Below, piece by piece: positions 21,346 to 36,300 of a stretch of 64,000 nt of DNA (position 1 is its first letter; each line of letters begins with the position of its first letter). The stretch covers positions 12,840,285 through 12,904,284 of the forward strand of contig JAVMKO010000021.1 of NCBI GenBank assembly GCA_032164245.1, given 5' to 3'. Origin of the DNA: Sternotherus odoratus. Its lineage: Eukaryota; Chordata; Testudines; Kinosternidae. The notes below the pieces were generated by a model. It was not told the origin of the DNA, made no database searches, and saw nothing but the letters and a program-made list of their open reading frames with translations. The position numbers were made by a program, and so were the translations under genes.

Positions 21346-24300
21346 GTAATGCAAGCAACTTGATTGCATCCTCAGAATGCTGTGCCGTTAGTGAAGGAAT
21401 GCTGACCCAGACTAAATGCAGTCAATAACATCTGAACTTAAGGCTTCATTTTAAGCTTCTTAACAGACCTAAGTTGTTCTTGATCAATTTTTTTGGTAAA
21501 TTATTCACTTTTATTTAAGGGGCTGAAATCAGTGTGTTGACATTTTTGGCATCATTTCTTGTGAGAACTAACAAACGGGAAAGACAACTGAGAGATTGCC
21601 ACATGCTCCTTCTTTTCATTTGTTAGCTTCTCTGTTCTCCCCTCTCTACTCAACTTTATTGATAACAGTTTTAAAAAAAAGGTCTTCAGGAAAAGTCATG
21701 CATTTCTTGAGTTGGGTTCAGGAGGGTCTCTTTCAGTCTCAGCCTCTGATGGGGAAAGGGGGGGGGGAGGTGAGGTCCATCATGAGGGGAGTAAGTAACT
21801 GAATTCTGTAATAGTAACTGATCATGTAAATTTGTTAATCTCACTGCTGAGATCTATAGTGAGAAATCCTCAGTTTCTGCATCTCTGAATTACTTCTGAC
21901 TAGATCAATTTAAGACTAAATAAAAGCAAAGCATGGATTTCCATCACCCAGTATCCTACGTGACTTAAGTTTTTTATATCTTGCAAAGCCACCACCATCT
22001 GTAATGATCTTCACTTTAAAAAAACAAAACAAGAAACCCCTCTCTTCCAGTTGGGCTAGATGTTATGATGTCCATCTGCTTTTTCATGAATCTTAAATGC
22101 ATCATGAAGATTTGAACATTGCTAGGCTTGTAAACATATGCAACTGTTAATTATTAAAAGGGGGATTTTTTTAAGATGCTGAAACATCATAAAAATACAG
22201 TTGGAAAGAGGAGAAGGCACGAAAAACCACAGCAGAGATGGAGACTCAAGTGGAACTGAGTTTTTTTGCAGGGAAGTATTAGAAAGGGTGCAGTATAGGT
22301 TTGGAGCATCTGGCCAGCATTGAAGTAACTATGATAAAAGGAATCCAGATGCATTAAATCGAACAGGGCAAATCTCTCTTGTCTTGTGTTGCTGCTGAAA
22401 CAACTTGGATGTTGTTCATAAATTGGTAAAAGAGAATTGGAATGGAGAGGGTTAATGTAGACAAGTCATCTTCTTGCAAGGCTTTGGCATACTCACTGAG
22501 GTAGGTGTAATGCGATATCTTAGGGAGAAGAGACTAGAAAATTAATCTTGTGTTCAGGGGACATTATTTTGCTTTCCATGTCCCTTGGTAGTTTGACTTG
22601 TATTCTGTGCTCTTTCCCCATGTTCGCTTCTGGTTAGTCTTGTGTACTTAACTTTTGTTTGTAGGATCAAGTATGTTGCTGTTTCTTTTCATTTTTGACC
22701 GTTGTAAAAAGAGTGGAGTTGCCAGAACTTGAGAACAATGTATACTAAATTAACTGGCTAGCCATGCAGTCCAAAAGACTTAAAAAATAATCATCACTTC
22801 TGGCACTTGTATATTGTATTTTGCATACTGCATCCTTTTAAAATGATTTCTTGTGAACAGTCTCTGCAGATTTTGGAGTGAGATTTTCATGTTCCATGCC
22901 TCAATAAAATGACAGAATGGATTTTGGAAGCAGCATGCAACAGGTCCCTCACTAGTAATTGGTAACAAATGCAGTAGGCGCCTGGGGACAGGAGCATGTG
23001 AATTCTGCTTAGTGCTTTCGGAACACTTTTCTTAATCAGTTCATTTTCACTGCCTGCATCTGCATGTGTCTTTCCTTCTTTCTTGTGCTGATACTGTTTT
23101 CGAATGAGAAAGTATCTAAGGTAAGTTGTATTGTTTTCTTGTTTTGAATAAAGTTCTATCAGGAGATGATTAAGCAATTTACATGAACACAGATTCATAC
23201 CAGATGTTACTAGTGCTATAACATAAGTCGTTGCCTGTTAAATATCAGTGTATTTGATAATTGGACAAAAGAGAACTTAATTTTAATCCAATTTAAAAAG
23301 TGAGATTTGACTTTAAACTTTAGAAACTTCAGTGACAAAGTGTTGTATGCAGTTACTAATATTTTGGAGAGGTGTAGAAGCTGATGCCCATCAGGATAAG
23401 GTATCTAAATACTGTTACTTCCAGTTAGTCAACTCTTTAGATAACTGGAACTGTATTAATACAGTAAGAAAAGTGTTTTAATGTTTGCAGTAAATATGCA
23501 TCATCCTAAGCAATGAGTGAGATTTGCTGCAGGAAATTTTAATCCTGTTGGAGTTTTCTTCATATTTTACAAGAACATAGTTGCCGATACCCTTCCCTGT
23601 CAGTATAATTTTGCAGTATCCAATATTCGTTAAGTACGTTAACCTGATTAATCCTGAGCCATGATGCTACTTGTAAAACTGCAACTACTGTAGTTTTTTA
23701 AATACTTGATAAAACTAAGCAGAATCCAGTTATATTGGAAAAACACCTTGTATTTCTCCAGTCCTCATTAGCACTTGCATATCCCCTGAAACGTTGTGTT
23801 CTTTAAATCTGTAATCCCAGATACGAACACTCCCATTTAGTCCTAAACTCCGTTTCTTTCTTCTTCCACTAATAACCTGTATACTTATATCTACCCCTTG
23901 AAAACCAAGCTGACAGTGCCATCATGTGGCATCAGCAATCTTTTCTTGATGCTCTGTCTTTATTTTACTTTGTGGAGATCAAGATTAACAGCAGCAATTA
24001 ATGTATGGTTTGAGTTTAGAAATATAGTCATTGGTTTTTCTCTTCAGTGCTACCATGTTCACTTACAAGTGTAGAAGTTCATTTAATTGCTCTGGCAAGG
24101 AAAGGTTTTTTTCCTTTTAAAATACTGTTTAAAAGCATATGAGATATTTGGGGGCTGCAAAGAAGCTGGCCTTATGGGATAGAAATGCAATCCCACCAAG
24201 GATTAGAGAGAGCCTGGCAGTCTTTGAACTGTGAAGACTGGACACTTCAGAGACATGTCCCTTGGATTTCTGAAGTTGGGTAACAGCCACATTAGTCCGA

Positions 24301-27300
24301 AGACAGTCAGAACAAATGTATCCCTGTCATGGTCTCAGCCGTGATTCTAAGGAGGTTGGTCTCCTGTCCAGCTGTAGCTCAGATGTCATGAAATTACCGC
24401 CAGGGATTGTGTGTTGATGGGGCAAGTGTTCACTGGGAGAAGAGGTGTTCACATGAGCAAAGGAAAAATCACTTAAGGGGTTGTGAACCCGACACAAAAC
24501 CAGTAAAATAACATTTAAAACTCTTTTTCAAATAGAAGACTACATTGAGGGAAAGAAGTTTCCAAATACTGTTTTTTCTTTTTCAGTTCTAGGTCCCGTT
24601 CAAGATCATATTCTCCGTCTCACAACAGAGAAAGGAACCACCCAAGAGTGTATCAGAGCCGGGATTTCAGAGGTCATAACAGAGGGTACAGGAGACCATA
24701 TTATTTCCGTGGGCGGAACCGAGGATTTTATCCATGGGGCCAATATAATCGAGGAGGCTATGGAAATTACAGGTCAAACTGGCAAAATTATCGCCAAGCC
24801 TACAGTCCTCGTAGGGGGCGTTCCCGCTCTCGATCGCCAAAGAGAAGGTCTCCGTCACCAAGATCAAGAAGCCACTCTAGAAACTCGGATAAGTCATCTT
24901 CTGATAGGTCAAGGAGGTCTTCATCTTCCCGGTCTTCCTCAAACCACAGCCGAGTTGAGTCTTCCAAGCGTAGGTCCGTAAAGGAAAAAAAATCCTCTTC
25001 CAAGGACACGCGGGCATCACAGGCTGCGGGAGATAATCAAGGTGATGATTCGAAGGATCAGCCATTTTCGGGAGGAGCTAGTCAAGATGTCAAGGTGTCT
25101 GAGGGGTCAAAGCCATGGCAAGACATGACCACTTACAGCACAAGTTCAGTGTCAAGAGCGTCTGCCGTGCCTGATCTTAGCCCAAGAGAGCGTAGTCCTG
25201 CGCTCAAAAGCCCTCTCCAGTCCGTTGTGGTGAGGCGCCGTTCTCCTCGGCCAAGTCCACTGCAGAAGCCCAGTCCTCCACTGTCAAACCCCTCACAGCT
25301 AGGGTCTGTTTTACAAAGCAGTGCCTCGTTTCAGACAGGCTCACATCAGGGTCCGTTTGACCATGGCTCATCAGGATTGAGCCCAACGAGGAAGAGTCCT
25401 GTGTGTAAAAGTCCCACGACAATCAGTTCAATTTATGGTACCTCGCAGAAGGAGGAAGCAGCAGCTCCTGGTGGGACAGCCTTCTCAAAGAGGCAAGTTT
25501 TGCATTTTTCCTTTGTGTTCAATTCTTATGCCAGGTACTCTGGGGAGGGAATTGGCAAAGTGGGTGTAACTCTCATTGAGTGGTAGGCCTGATTCTGCAC
25601 TATGGGAAGTAGTTCTCTCTAGTTTTGTTTTCGTAACATCATAAACTTTGTTAGTGGTGTAAAGATGACACTGATACCCCAGAATTCCCTTTTGAACTTG
25701 GTTATTTTTATGCATTTTTAAAGTGCTCAAGGAGCTTTTCCAGAAAGTTGATTTTTTTTTTTTAGTCTAAAAATTGTTGCATTCCCGAATCACTGCATAT
25801 AACATATATTGTGGTTGTATAGTCTCTAGCTCACTTATGGTTAATTGCTTATTTTGGGGAATTTCCCAATTTTAAATGGACGTTAGAGCATTAAAATTTC
25901 AGTTGGTGCTGTTGATGACAGACTTGCTCATTTTGGGGGAAGAGGTGCTGATGCAACTAAAACTTTCACTTGCAGAAGGCTTGTTTGCTTGCTTTTGGGC
26001 ACTGTCAAGTTTAACAGACAAAACATTGATTCCTTCTGGAAATTTATCCTCGAGTTGGTAGGCTTGTGGCTCTTGGGCTCCAGCAAATGTTATAAGTTTG
26101 CAAAGGGAAACAAATAGTTTAAAAAACTTACAACTTGCTTCCTATCCTAATAGAAACAAACCAATACAAACACTGAGAGCCATGGTGCACATGCATCGGG
26201 ATAAATGTTATGTATGATTGGAATCAAGGGGGGAGAGGGGAAAGATCTACAGTATTAGGAGTATCTTTCTAATCTGGTCCAGTCAGCAACTCCCAAACTC
26301 CTGACAAAATGTCCCTCTAATTAACTTCATTTTAAAGGACCTCCTCACTCTCAAGGTACTGTTGTGTTCTCAAATGCTCGTTAATCATTTTCATTTCTCT
26401 CTGTTAATTTAAGATTATTTGGGGCAAAGTCTATTAATTATCAAAGACCTCTGATGATATTAGCAGAACTAGATCTTGCTCCACTCTTGACTTTTAAAGT
26501 AGTGTGTTGAGGTGCTTTAGACTTAACCCACCGTTATCCCATTGAAATAAGTGCTGATAATCTTTCACCAGCATGTTTTAAACTTTAAATTGGTTTGGTG
26601 GATTGTCATTCCCAGAGCTAGAATAAAGTGTCTGACTGTTCTCCCAAGAGAAGAAGTATATTTCCCATTAACCTTCTTATTTTTGCTTTTATTTGTGTTT
26701 ACAGTATATGAAATGTTTAGCTTTCCTAGGAAACTTGCATCCAAAATGTGACGTAGCTTTTGAGGCATTTATTTCCAGTGTGTTGTTTAAAGCAGAACAG
26801 TCCAAGTTGAAAGTTTTGATGTGTTAATTCTTCTGAACCAGGTTTGTAAGTGACTAAACAGATTGGGTAAGACCTTAATATTTTCCTTAGAAAATATAGG
26901 TAAGTTGGTTCTCTTTTTATTTGCTCAAGAAGAGCTTTTGCTGTTCCACTTTGCTCTTGAACCTCACATCATCCATTTTGCATACCCATCTTCCAACACG
27001 TTTGCTGAATATATTAAGACCTTATTCATGTCTTCTAAAGTAAAAATTTGGGTAGTTTTACATTTTACCTTATTTATCAAAGACCAGAGAGAGCCTTCTG
27101 TATGTTTTTTTAAGTTTTGAAATTTTTAAGACTTGTTTGCTTGCTTTGAATTTTAGGAATTAAAGACTCTTGTCTATACTTCAATAAGAGAATTGCTTAA
27201 ATGTGTGTGTGTGTGTGTATGTGTGTGTTTGTTTTTTAAATAGGTATTTGGAAGAACAGAAGACTGAGAATGGGAAAGACAAGGAACAGAAACTAACAAA

Positions 27301-30300
27301 TGTTGAAAAGGAAAAAATGAAAGAGAAGGGAAGCTTCTCAGAGTTGGGTTTAGCAGATGGCAAGACGAAATCAGACCTGTACAGCTCCAAAACTGACCCT
27401 GAAAAGCCTTATCGCAGCAGCCAGTCTCCTAAACGCTATAAGTTTCGGGATGACTTTGAGAAGCTGAAGATGGCTGAGTTCCACAAGGAAGGTCATTATG
27501 GCAAAGAGGAGATGGATGAGCAGGATAAGAAAGACAAGGCAAAGGGCCGAAAGGATTCGGAGTTTGATGATGAGCCCAAATTCATGTCTAAAGTGGTAAC
27601 AACCTCCAGCAAAAATCAGGATGAGGATAGGCCAGGTAAATGGGAAGGCATGGTGTTCTTACCATCTGCAAAGGAGAAGCAAAGGAAAGCTGAGGAAATG
27701 GAGGAGGATCCCTATTCTGAAAGATCTAAAAAGGAAGACAAGCTATCATCCAAGAGAGCAGAAGCTGGTCACAGGGGGTTTGTTCCCGAAAAGAATTTTA
27801 GAGTGACCGCTTACAAAGCAAGTCAGGAAAAAAGTACTTCACCACCTCTGAGAAAGGCCTCTGAGAGTCGGGAGAAGCCAGGAACCAGAGGAGATGGTTT
27901 AGCCACTGGCAAATCCTCCTTTTCCATTACCCGGGAGGCCCAGGTCAATGTCCGAATGGATTCCTTTGATGAAGATCTTGCACGGTAAGGATTTGCCTTT
28001 AAGTTAAATCTAGATAGTGGCTTCACTTGCCTATTCTCTCCCCCGCCCCTCACCTTAACCCCTTGTGGATCTCTCTAAAACATAGGCAGGTTAAATAAAG
28101 AATATTGTACAATCCGCTACCAAGACGTCATTTGTCACAGAGAGCACATGCATTTCTAAATGTTAACACACTAGTACGACTCTCCTATGTGGAAGGTGAA
28201 TCATGTTATCCCCATTTTGCAGATGGAGAAAGTGAAGCATAAAGTTTGTGACTTTTCCTCAGCTATGCAGGAAGTCAGTGCAAAGAGACTATTTTAGAAT
28301 TTGGGAGTTTCTGAATCCCAGTCTTTCATTCAAACCACACCATTCTGTGTTCAAAAGTAATCAAATTCTGCTCCCCACTGTCCAGAGCTACTCAGAATGT
28401 TGCAGTGTTGGCATTACAGCTTTAAAAATGTTTGCAGGGCACTTCGTTCCTCTTCTCAGTGTGTGGTAACATTGTTAGTGAAATCCTCCTAGAAGCCCCA
28501 AAAAACACTTCATACTTTCTGTAAGGCTTTGGTGCTTCAGGAGACCGCTAGAGGAGGCTGCTCAATAAAGTCACTGTAGTTCTGCTAAAGGGAAGAGCTG
28601 CTAGTCAATAAATGTCAGTTTGCTCTGCGGAACACTAGAGGGAGTGCTGGAGGAATGAAGAGAAAGGAACTAAAATGGCTGCTAATCACGTGAGGCCATG
28701 CAACACGGGTTTTAGGGATTAATATCTGAACAGCACTTTGGACATGCAAACAATAAGCGATCAGAAGCATCATTGCAGCGTTATAATGCAGTTTGGACGT
28801 GCTTTAAAAACAGCCTTTTCTGAGCCACAGGGTTTGCTTTTACTAAAGCAGTTCTATACATGGGATGTATGCTGTGGAAATGGTGGATTATATTCTGCTG
28901 CAGCAGAGTGGATGAAAAACCCTCACTTTAAACAATAAAATCAGACTTTATATTGAATACATTTTTCTTTTTAAAATGAAGTTTAAAATTAAATTTGAAC
29001 TTGACAATATATGTTAAGGCCTAGATTTACCATAATCTGTTAGAAGAATGTAACTAAATACTGCATTAGTGAGCCTCTTCAGTTTTAATGAGTTCATAGA
29101 ATCATAGAATATCAGGGTTGGAAGGGACCTCAGGAGGTCATCTAGTCCAACCCTCTGCTCAAAGCAGGACCAATCTCCCAACTAAATCAGGGGCCTGCTT
29201 TTTTTTATGCAGGGGGAAACAATGTTGTGTACTGCATTAAGGATCTATATTTTCATTATTTTTAGTCTGGAGAGAATGTTTTCACCAAGTGCTTTCAGTT
29301 TCTGTTGGGCCGGAAAGCATTTGGTTTCAGTATAGCTAGCAGGTGTAGTGAGCCAATTGTCTTCTGTTGGACTAGTTCATTCAAAGATGAAAAATCCATT
29401 CAGAGCGAAAAAAGTAGGGAAGTTTGTTTTCCTCCTCCTTGTTTATGAATAATAACCTGGTGGGAAAGAATAAGATCTTCTAGTTGTAAGAACTTGCAGA
29501 ACACGGGGCCAGAGTTTCAAAGATCTGTAGGTGCCTACTGGATTTACAAAAGCATTTAAGCACCCACAGTGCTGAACTCTGGTGCTTTTGTAATCCCACT
29601 AGACACTTATCTGCATCTTTAGATGCCTTTACCGTAAGCAGTCCGTTCACTCACTACAGTTTATACTTCCTTTGTTTAGTCAGGCTTAAATGCAAACCAA
29701 GTTTTGATAAACTTTTTTCTTACATATCCGGCACATTTAAGAGAGCATTATTTAATTTTTAAAAAAACAGTTCAAAAATGCTGGTTTTGTGCATTTTTAA
29801 TTGAATTTCAGTTTTCATCCAAATGCAGCTTCACACAAATCACACATAAAAACATTAGCATCTAGTATGTAAGAAATGAATCAGTCACCATTTTATAATG
29901 TAATAATGTAAGAATCTGAACAAAAGTAAGTAATGCTATATAACTGCTTAAATAAATGTGTATAGATAGTGTCTCCTCCTGGTTAGCAAAAGGTACCAAA
30001 TTTAGTGTCAAGGCTACATTTAAATGGTAGAGCAACATGTTTTAAAGGACCATTCTCATTGGTGAGGTTATTTTCCTAAAGGAAGATTATACTAAAGTAC
30101 AAATGTAAAACAAGATTACAATCAAAGTTTAAAGTTCCTGCTCGGTGCTCTAAATCACTTCGGTTTAAATGAGTCCTCTCTGCTGCGGCAGGGCAATGGT
30201 GACTGCTGTTCTTCCCCAGGAATGGGGGGGAGGTAGAGGATATCCATGATGTGATGGAAAGGGTTTGACTTGCCTACAAGAACTGGGATGTTGGTTGAGC

Positions 30301-33300
30301 AATACTGGACAGTCCGCTCTCCTGTTTCTGAGCAACCTTTTCTTAATGCTACTCTCTCAGCCTCAGTGTGGGTCTGATTGCCCATTGTGGTGAGGCACAT
30401 TTATTAACAACAGATTCAGCTTTCCTTAGATTTATTCTAGGGCAATATTAAGGTCTTACCCAACCTTTTCAGGGCTTTGAAGATCCTCCTTCCATCTTCT
30501 GTGATTGCCTCCGCCGGTTTTGGGATATTTAACACACTTGGGCATCAAATAAATGGTGGCTGAGATGAGCTTCTGGGCCTGGTCCTATCCAGTTCTCTGC
30601 TGCTTCTGAGATTAAAATCTAGCCCCAAATGTTGGGGCACGGTGGTCAAATATATTTCCTATATAAGGCTGATGCAGACAGCCCATCATTTGCATATTGT
30701 AACAAGATCTGGCTATAAATAGGGAAGTTTGTGATGAACCTTGCAGAAAAGAGGAAGCCTTAGTTCAGAAGCTGTATAAGGGGGCAAACACAGAACCATT
30801 GAAAATTGTATTGCAGATGACTTTCTAGTAGAACATGAAATGCAGTGGCTGGAATAAGTCCAGTTTATTGCTTTGCCGGTTGTCAGCTTGCAGTTTGAAA
30901 GCTGCTTCTGTTCAGCTTGCTTTTATGATGGTTATATTTTTTAATGTGTGTTCTTTTCTAGTCCAAGTGGTTTATTGGCGCAGGAGCGGAAGCTATGTCG
31001 TGACTTAGTACACAGCAACAAAAAAGAGCAGGAGTTCCGCTCCATTTTCCACCATATACAGTCAGCTCAGTCTCAGCGAAGTCCTTCTGAATTATTTGCT
31101 CAGCACATAGTGACTATAGTCCATCATGTAAAAGGTGAGTCAAATGTCCACGCATTCTTGGTTGAAAGTCCACCCCTTGTTTCTCCACCGCACTATATCC
31201 GTTCCTTGGAACGGTGTTCTATACATGCTAGTTAATTATCCAAGAGAATTGCTGACCAACATGACAAGTGATAGAGTAAAATAGCAACCATGTGGGATGT
31301 TTTCCCCCAAGTTCTTGAATTTAGTTGTAAGAGGAGAGGGGGGAGGGCAGTTTTGCCTACCCTTGAAACAGCAAAAAGCAATACTCTTGCAGCAGACTGG
31401 CATGGGATCTGCAGATATTTGGATTGGCATAAATTTAGTTTTTGTTTTAAAAAGATGTTCATTGTTAAACACATTTGAGGCACAACTCCCCACTGACACA
31501 CACACGTGCCATTTCTTTGATTTCTAGGGGGTGGCCTCCACTTTTGCTAAACCCATTGACTCCCATTGACTGTTTGTCCTTTGGCTACATATTTTTACTT
31601 TCTGAATCCATTGCAGACATGGTGGTAGAGCTCCATGCCTTTTCCTAACTTGTATTAATTGTGTGATGTTTCTTCACTGAAAACCCCGACAGAGCATCAC
31701 TTTGGATCTTCAGGAATGACACTGAATGAACGCTTTACAAAATACCTAAAGAGAGGAATGGAGCAAGATCAAGCTAAAAACAAGAAGAGCCCTGAAATCC
31801 ACAGGTGGGGGGATATTATATTACTGTTTTTTCTAAAGCTCCGGGGGTATTTTTAAAATATTAATAGTTAACTGTGGGGCATAAATCAAAAATACAAAAG
31901 AGGAGATAACAGTAAACAAAGCTTATCCGCCATCTAGTTAGGAACATGGTAATTGCCATACTGGGTCTTGGGCCAGATCAGTGATTTATCTAGTTCAGTG
32001 GTTCTCAAACTGGGTCGAGACCCCCAAAGTGGGACGCGATCTCGTTTTAATGGTGTCCCCAGGGATGTCATTAGACTTACTAGGGCCTGGAGCTGAAGCC
32101 AAAGTTCAGACTTTGAATCGTCTAGCTCCAGGCTCCTAGTTTGAGGAAATGAGTTCCACAGATTGATTAGTCCTTAAAAAAACCCTTCACATATACATAT
32201 TTACACTCTCACCTTTACATTTCTCCTCTTTCAATTTTATTAAATGTCCCCTTGTTCTTGTTAGGTCTTGTCACGTACACAGTTTTAAACCCACAGAAGT
32301 AAGTGACAACAATGCCTTTATAATACGGCTAATCCCAAATTATATGAATTGATCTTTTTAAAATAGCCCCTATTGTGTTTCTGCCTAAGTATTGTTCTTT
32401 GCACTGTATGTGTGGTCATCAATGCTATTATCTAGGCACAGAGAAGTGTCACTTTAGATTTTTTTCAGCCCAAACACAGTTTAAATTTTCTGGTCTCTTT
32501 TTTGTAAATAAATAGAACCTCTTTACCATATTTGCAATCTGCTTGATAACTGTTTCTTTGGAGCTATTGAGCTATTTGCCATTGAAGTAGGCAAAGAAAT
32601 ATTGTGCAAGACCTGTGATTTGTAGGGGCCAGCACAATAACCCATTCTCAGCAGCTGCCCAGTCAATCATGGGTAAGAGAACCATATTACAAGGACTGTT
32701 AACACTCTAATGATTAGTTCATTAACATAATGCACCTGTTATGGTCTGAATATCAGGATTGTGTGTTACTCTGTATGCACAGCATCTCGCTTTCAGGGGA
32801 AGATGGCCTGCTCAACTTTGCTTTAAAAAGCAGTATACTATGCATATGTGTAATGGAGAAACGACCTGTTTTAAAATAGAATTAGCATTAGGAGATCTTG
32901 GAGTACTGTTTATGGGAAGGCTGTAATAGCTTCATTCTCTGCTTTATTTTTAGGAGGATAGATATTTCTCCCAGTACTTTCAGAAAACATGGATTCACTC
33001 AAGAGGAAATGAAGAGTTCCAGAGAACCCGGCAACAAGGTGAACTGTTGATCTGATCAGTAATTGAACAAAATGAGTGCATTGGGCATGAACTTAACAGT
33101 GATGTTTTTGTTTAAATTACTCTCTACTTAAGTTTGTGTTTTTCTTTTAAGGATGGGCATAATTCTAAAAATGAACTACAAAGGGTTAATTTTTATTAAA
33201 AATGTATCAACAACCTTTGTGAAGTGGTTAGAATATGGTAAATGACCCCAAAGTCAATTGAGGTGAGCTTGAGACAAAAAGAGAGGATATTTGGAACAAG

Positions 33301-36300
33301 TGCCCTTGATGAGAGAAGAGACTTTTTGTGATATTTTTCTGCTTGTAAGTATTATTAAATCAATTGTATACATGCGATATTTCCAACCATGTTTTCAAAA
33401 GACATGCATGTCAAAAAGGAAAGTAAAAATAAATCCATATCTAAACCAAATACACTAGTACTAAGCAGATAATACGTTTTGTTCTAACACTTTACTGTAT
33501 CATTTCGTTGATTGCTGTTGCTTTAACACTCAGCACCTGTTTTGATAGAAAAAGACCCCTGGGAATCCAGTATATTAGCTATTTTGAGTAGAACATTGTT
33601 AAGCCATTATACAATCTATAAGCAATCATAAAAATGGTTTAACCTAAAATGTTACGTTTGGGGGTTTTTAATCTTTGTTTGTTCAACTTAATACATATTT
33701 ACAGTGAAGAGATTTAAACAGTCCTGCTGAAACCTTACTTGTTTCATATATTTGTTTTTGATTTTTTCCAAACACACTTGTGGCTTGACATGGACGATGG
33801 TGAGATGAATTTGATGGGCCTGATATCTGAGCGCCAGCTTGGCAGTGTGTATAAAAAACATGGTTTTCAAACAGCTCTCCAGTCCTTCCTGAAACCGATG
33901 TGCCCTCACAAATGCAAATAGGTGTCTGCTGCGCTACATAAGGTTGCTGATGATGATTTTGTCACTTGCCTATCAACCATCGTGTTGGGAGCATTTTTGC
34001 TCTGAGTAACAGTTAAAGCCCTTTGCCTGGGGAGAGCAGAAGAGCAAACAATACAAACAAAGCACCAACTCCCACTCCTGCTGCTAATTGAAATTAATCT
34101 TTATTTAAACAAAAAAGTGTTTAGAAATTCATGTAAGTAAAAATTTAATAGTTAGAAAATTACTAATCCCTCTTTTTATTTAATTCAAGACCAGTCTAAT
34201 CATCTGGTGCATGTTGTGAATCCAGTCATGCAGTTCCCAAGCAGAGCACTGTGTGCAAATACCCTAGAGCCTACTCACTTAACCCAATAACTATTTTCCT
34301 TTTCCAAAGGAGAATTTCTTAATTTGAAAATGATATTGAGACAAGTGTTGCACACCCAGAAAATTTCCTCTGGTTAACTAAATGTAAAAGAGTGTACCTA
34401 GTGTTGAAGATTTTTCTGCATACAATTGACTATACTATTCTTGATGACCATGCCTTTTCTGGTTATTGGCTATTTTCTCTTCTCTTCATAATGTAACTTT
34501 CATTAATAGACCGGCTAGACAGACACATGGAGGGGAAAATCTTGTGTAGAATTTCCCCTGGTTCTGTGAAATAAAGTGCAACTGGTGTCATTCATAGAGA
34601 AAGATCACTACTAGTAAGGATGTTTGGTTTCTATTGACAGCGATTAAAACAAGATTCCGAGAATGTTCATATTTCGTAGAATAAATTAAACAGCTGCTTT
34701 TCTCTGGCCTTCGTGTAACTTCACTACTTGAATCAGTAACCGTAATGTTAGTATCCTCTCTTCCAAGTGGCAAACAGCTATTGCCCCTCTCTCCTTCAGT
34801 GCTGCCTTCAGGTCTAGCACTTTAAAATTTCTTCTGTTATTCAGGGAGATGGGTCTGGTCTGTCTGAGGAATGAGAGAAGGGAGAGAAATTCTCTTGTTC
34901 AGTGGCAATCCCCTGGGGGACATGAGAAACATAGAGATAAGGCTACATATGTGCCCCAGTTGTGATATAAAATCAGTTGGACTTGACTTCCCATTGGATG
35001 ACTGTTAGCCACTAACGTTCTCAATTTTCACTGGCTGTGATACATAACCCAAATTAGTCCTTGATCTCCTCCTATGGTTCCCCACTCTCTTGTACTATCA
35101 AGCTATGTTTATAATATTTTAAAGGGGAAAAGTTTATATATAATACAATATGTAGGAAAACTGAAGACTTCCAATGAAGATGTTATATTCTTGTAGAGAA
35201 TCATTCTGCATTTTTGAATGGTTGGTTTATAAACTCATGCCCTCCAGAAGTGTCTGCAGACAGTAGCAAAGTAATGGTGCTGAAGTCTTTTGCTAAGCTA
35301 TTAAGCCTTTCTGTTAAACTTTCACCCATTCCCTGCTTTTGCAGACTGAAGGGAAATATAAAGACGACCCGGTTGACCTGCGCCTTGATATCGAACGTCG
35401 TAAAAAACACAAGGAAAGAGATCTTAAACGAGAGAAGTCGAGAGAATCCGTGGACTCAAGAGATTCAAGCCATTCAAGGGAAAGATCAACTGAGAAACCA
35501 GAGAGAAGTCACAAAGGGTCAAAAAAGAAGTATGTAGAAGACTAATCTTCACTTTATTGCATGATCCATGCCACTTTTATTGTGATTGGAAACAAGACCT
35601 TGCATTATGGAATTGGTAGTATGTAGGGCAGTCGATTAATCACAGTTAACTCGTGATTAACTCAAAAAAATCACTATTTTTAAAATCATGATTAATCGCA
35701 TTGTTAAACAATAGAATACCAATTGAAACATATTAAATATTTGTAGATATTTTTCTATTTCAATTACAACGCAGAATACAAAGTGTACAGTTCTCACTTT
35801 ATATTATATTTGCATTGTAAAAATGATTAAATAGTATTTTTCAATTCACCTCATAGAAGTACTGTAGTGCAATCTCTCTCTCCTGAAAGTACAAGTTACA
35901 AATGTAGGTTTTTTGTTACATAACTGCACTTAAAACATCTGGTATGTAAAAATCTTGTGACACACGTTACAATAGTGACACGTGAATGTTCTCACTTTCA
36001 GGTGACATTGTAAACAAGAAGCAGGCAGCATTATCTCCTGCAAATGCAAACAAACTTGTTTCTTAGTGATTGGCTGAGCAAGAAGTAAGACTGATTAGAC
36101 TTGGAGGCTCTAAAGTTTTACCTTGTTTTATTTTTGAATGCAGGTTTTTTGGTACATAATTCTACATTTGTAAATTCAACTTTCATGATAGTGATTGCAC
36201 TATAGTACTTGTATTGGGTGAATTGAAAAATACTATCTTTTTTTTTTTTACAGTGCAGATATTTTAACTCAAAAATAAATTAGTGAGCACTGAACACTTC

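Noticed and set aside
25498..25502. GT at 25498 as the exon 3 donor
   Set aside because: Using this GT adds bases that shift the frame relative to exon 4, whereas the GC donor keeps the conserved KR-YLEEQK join.
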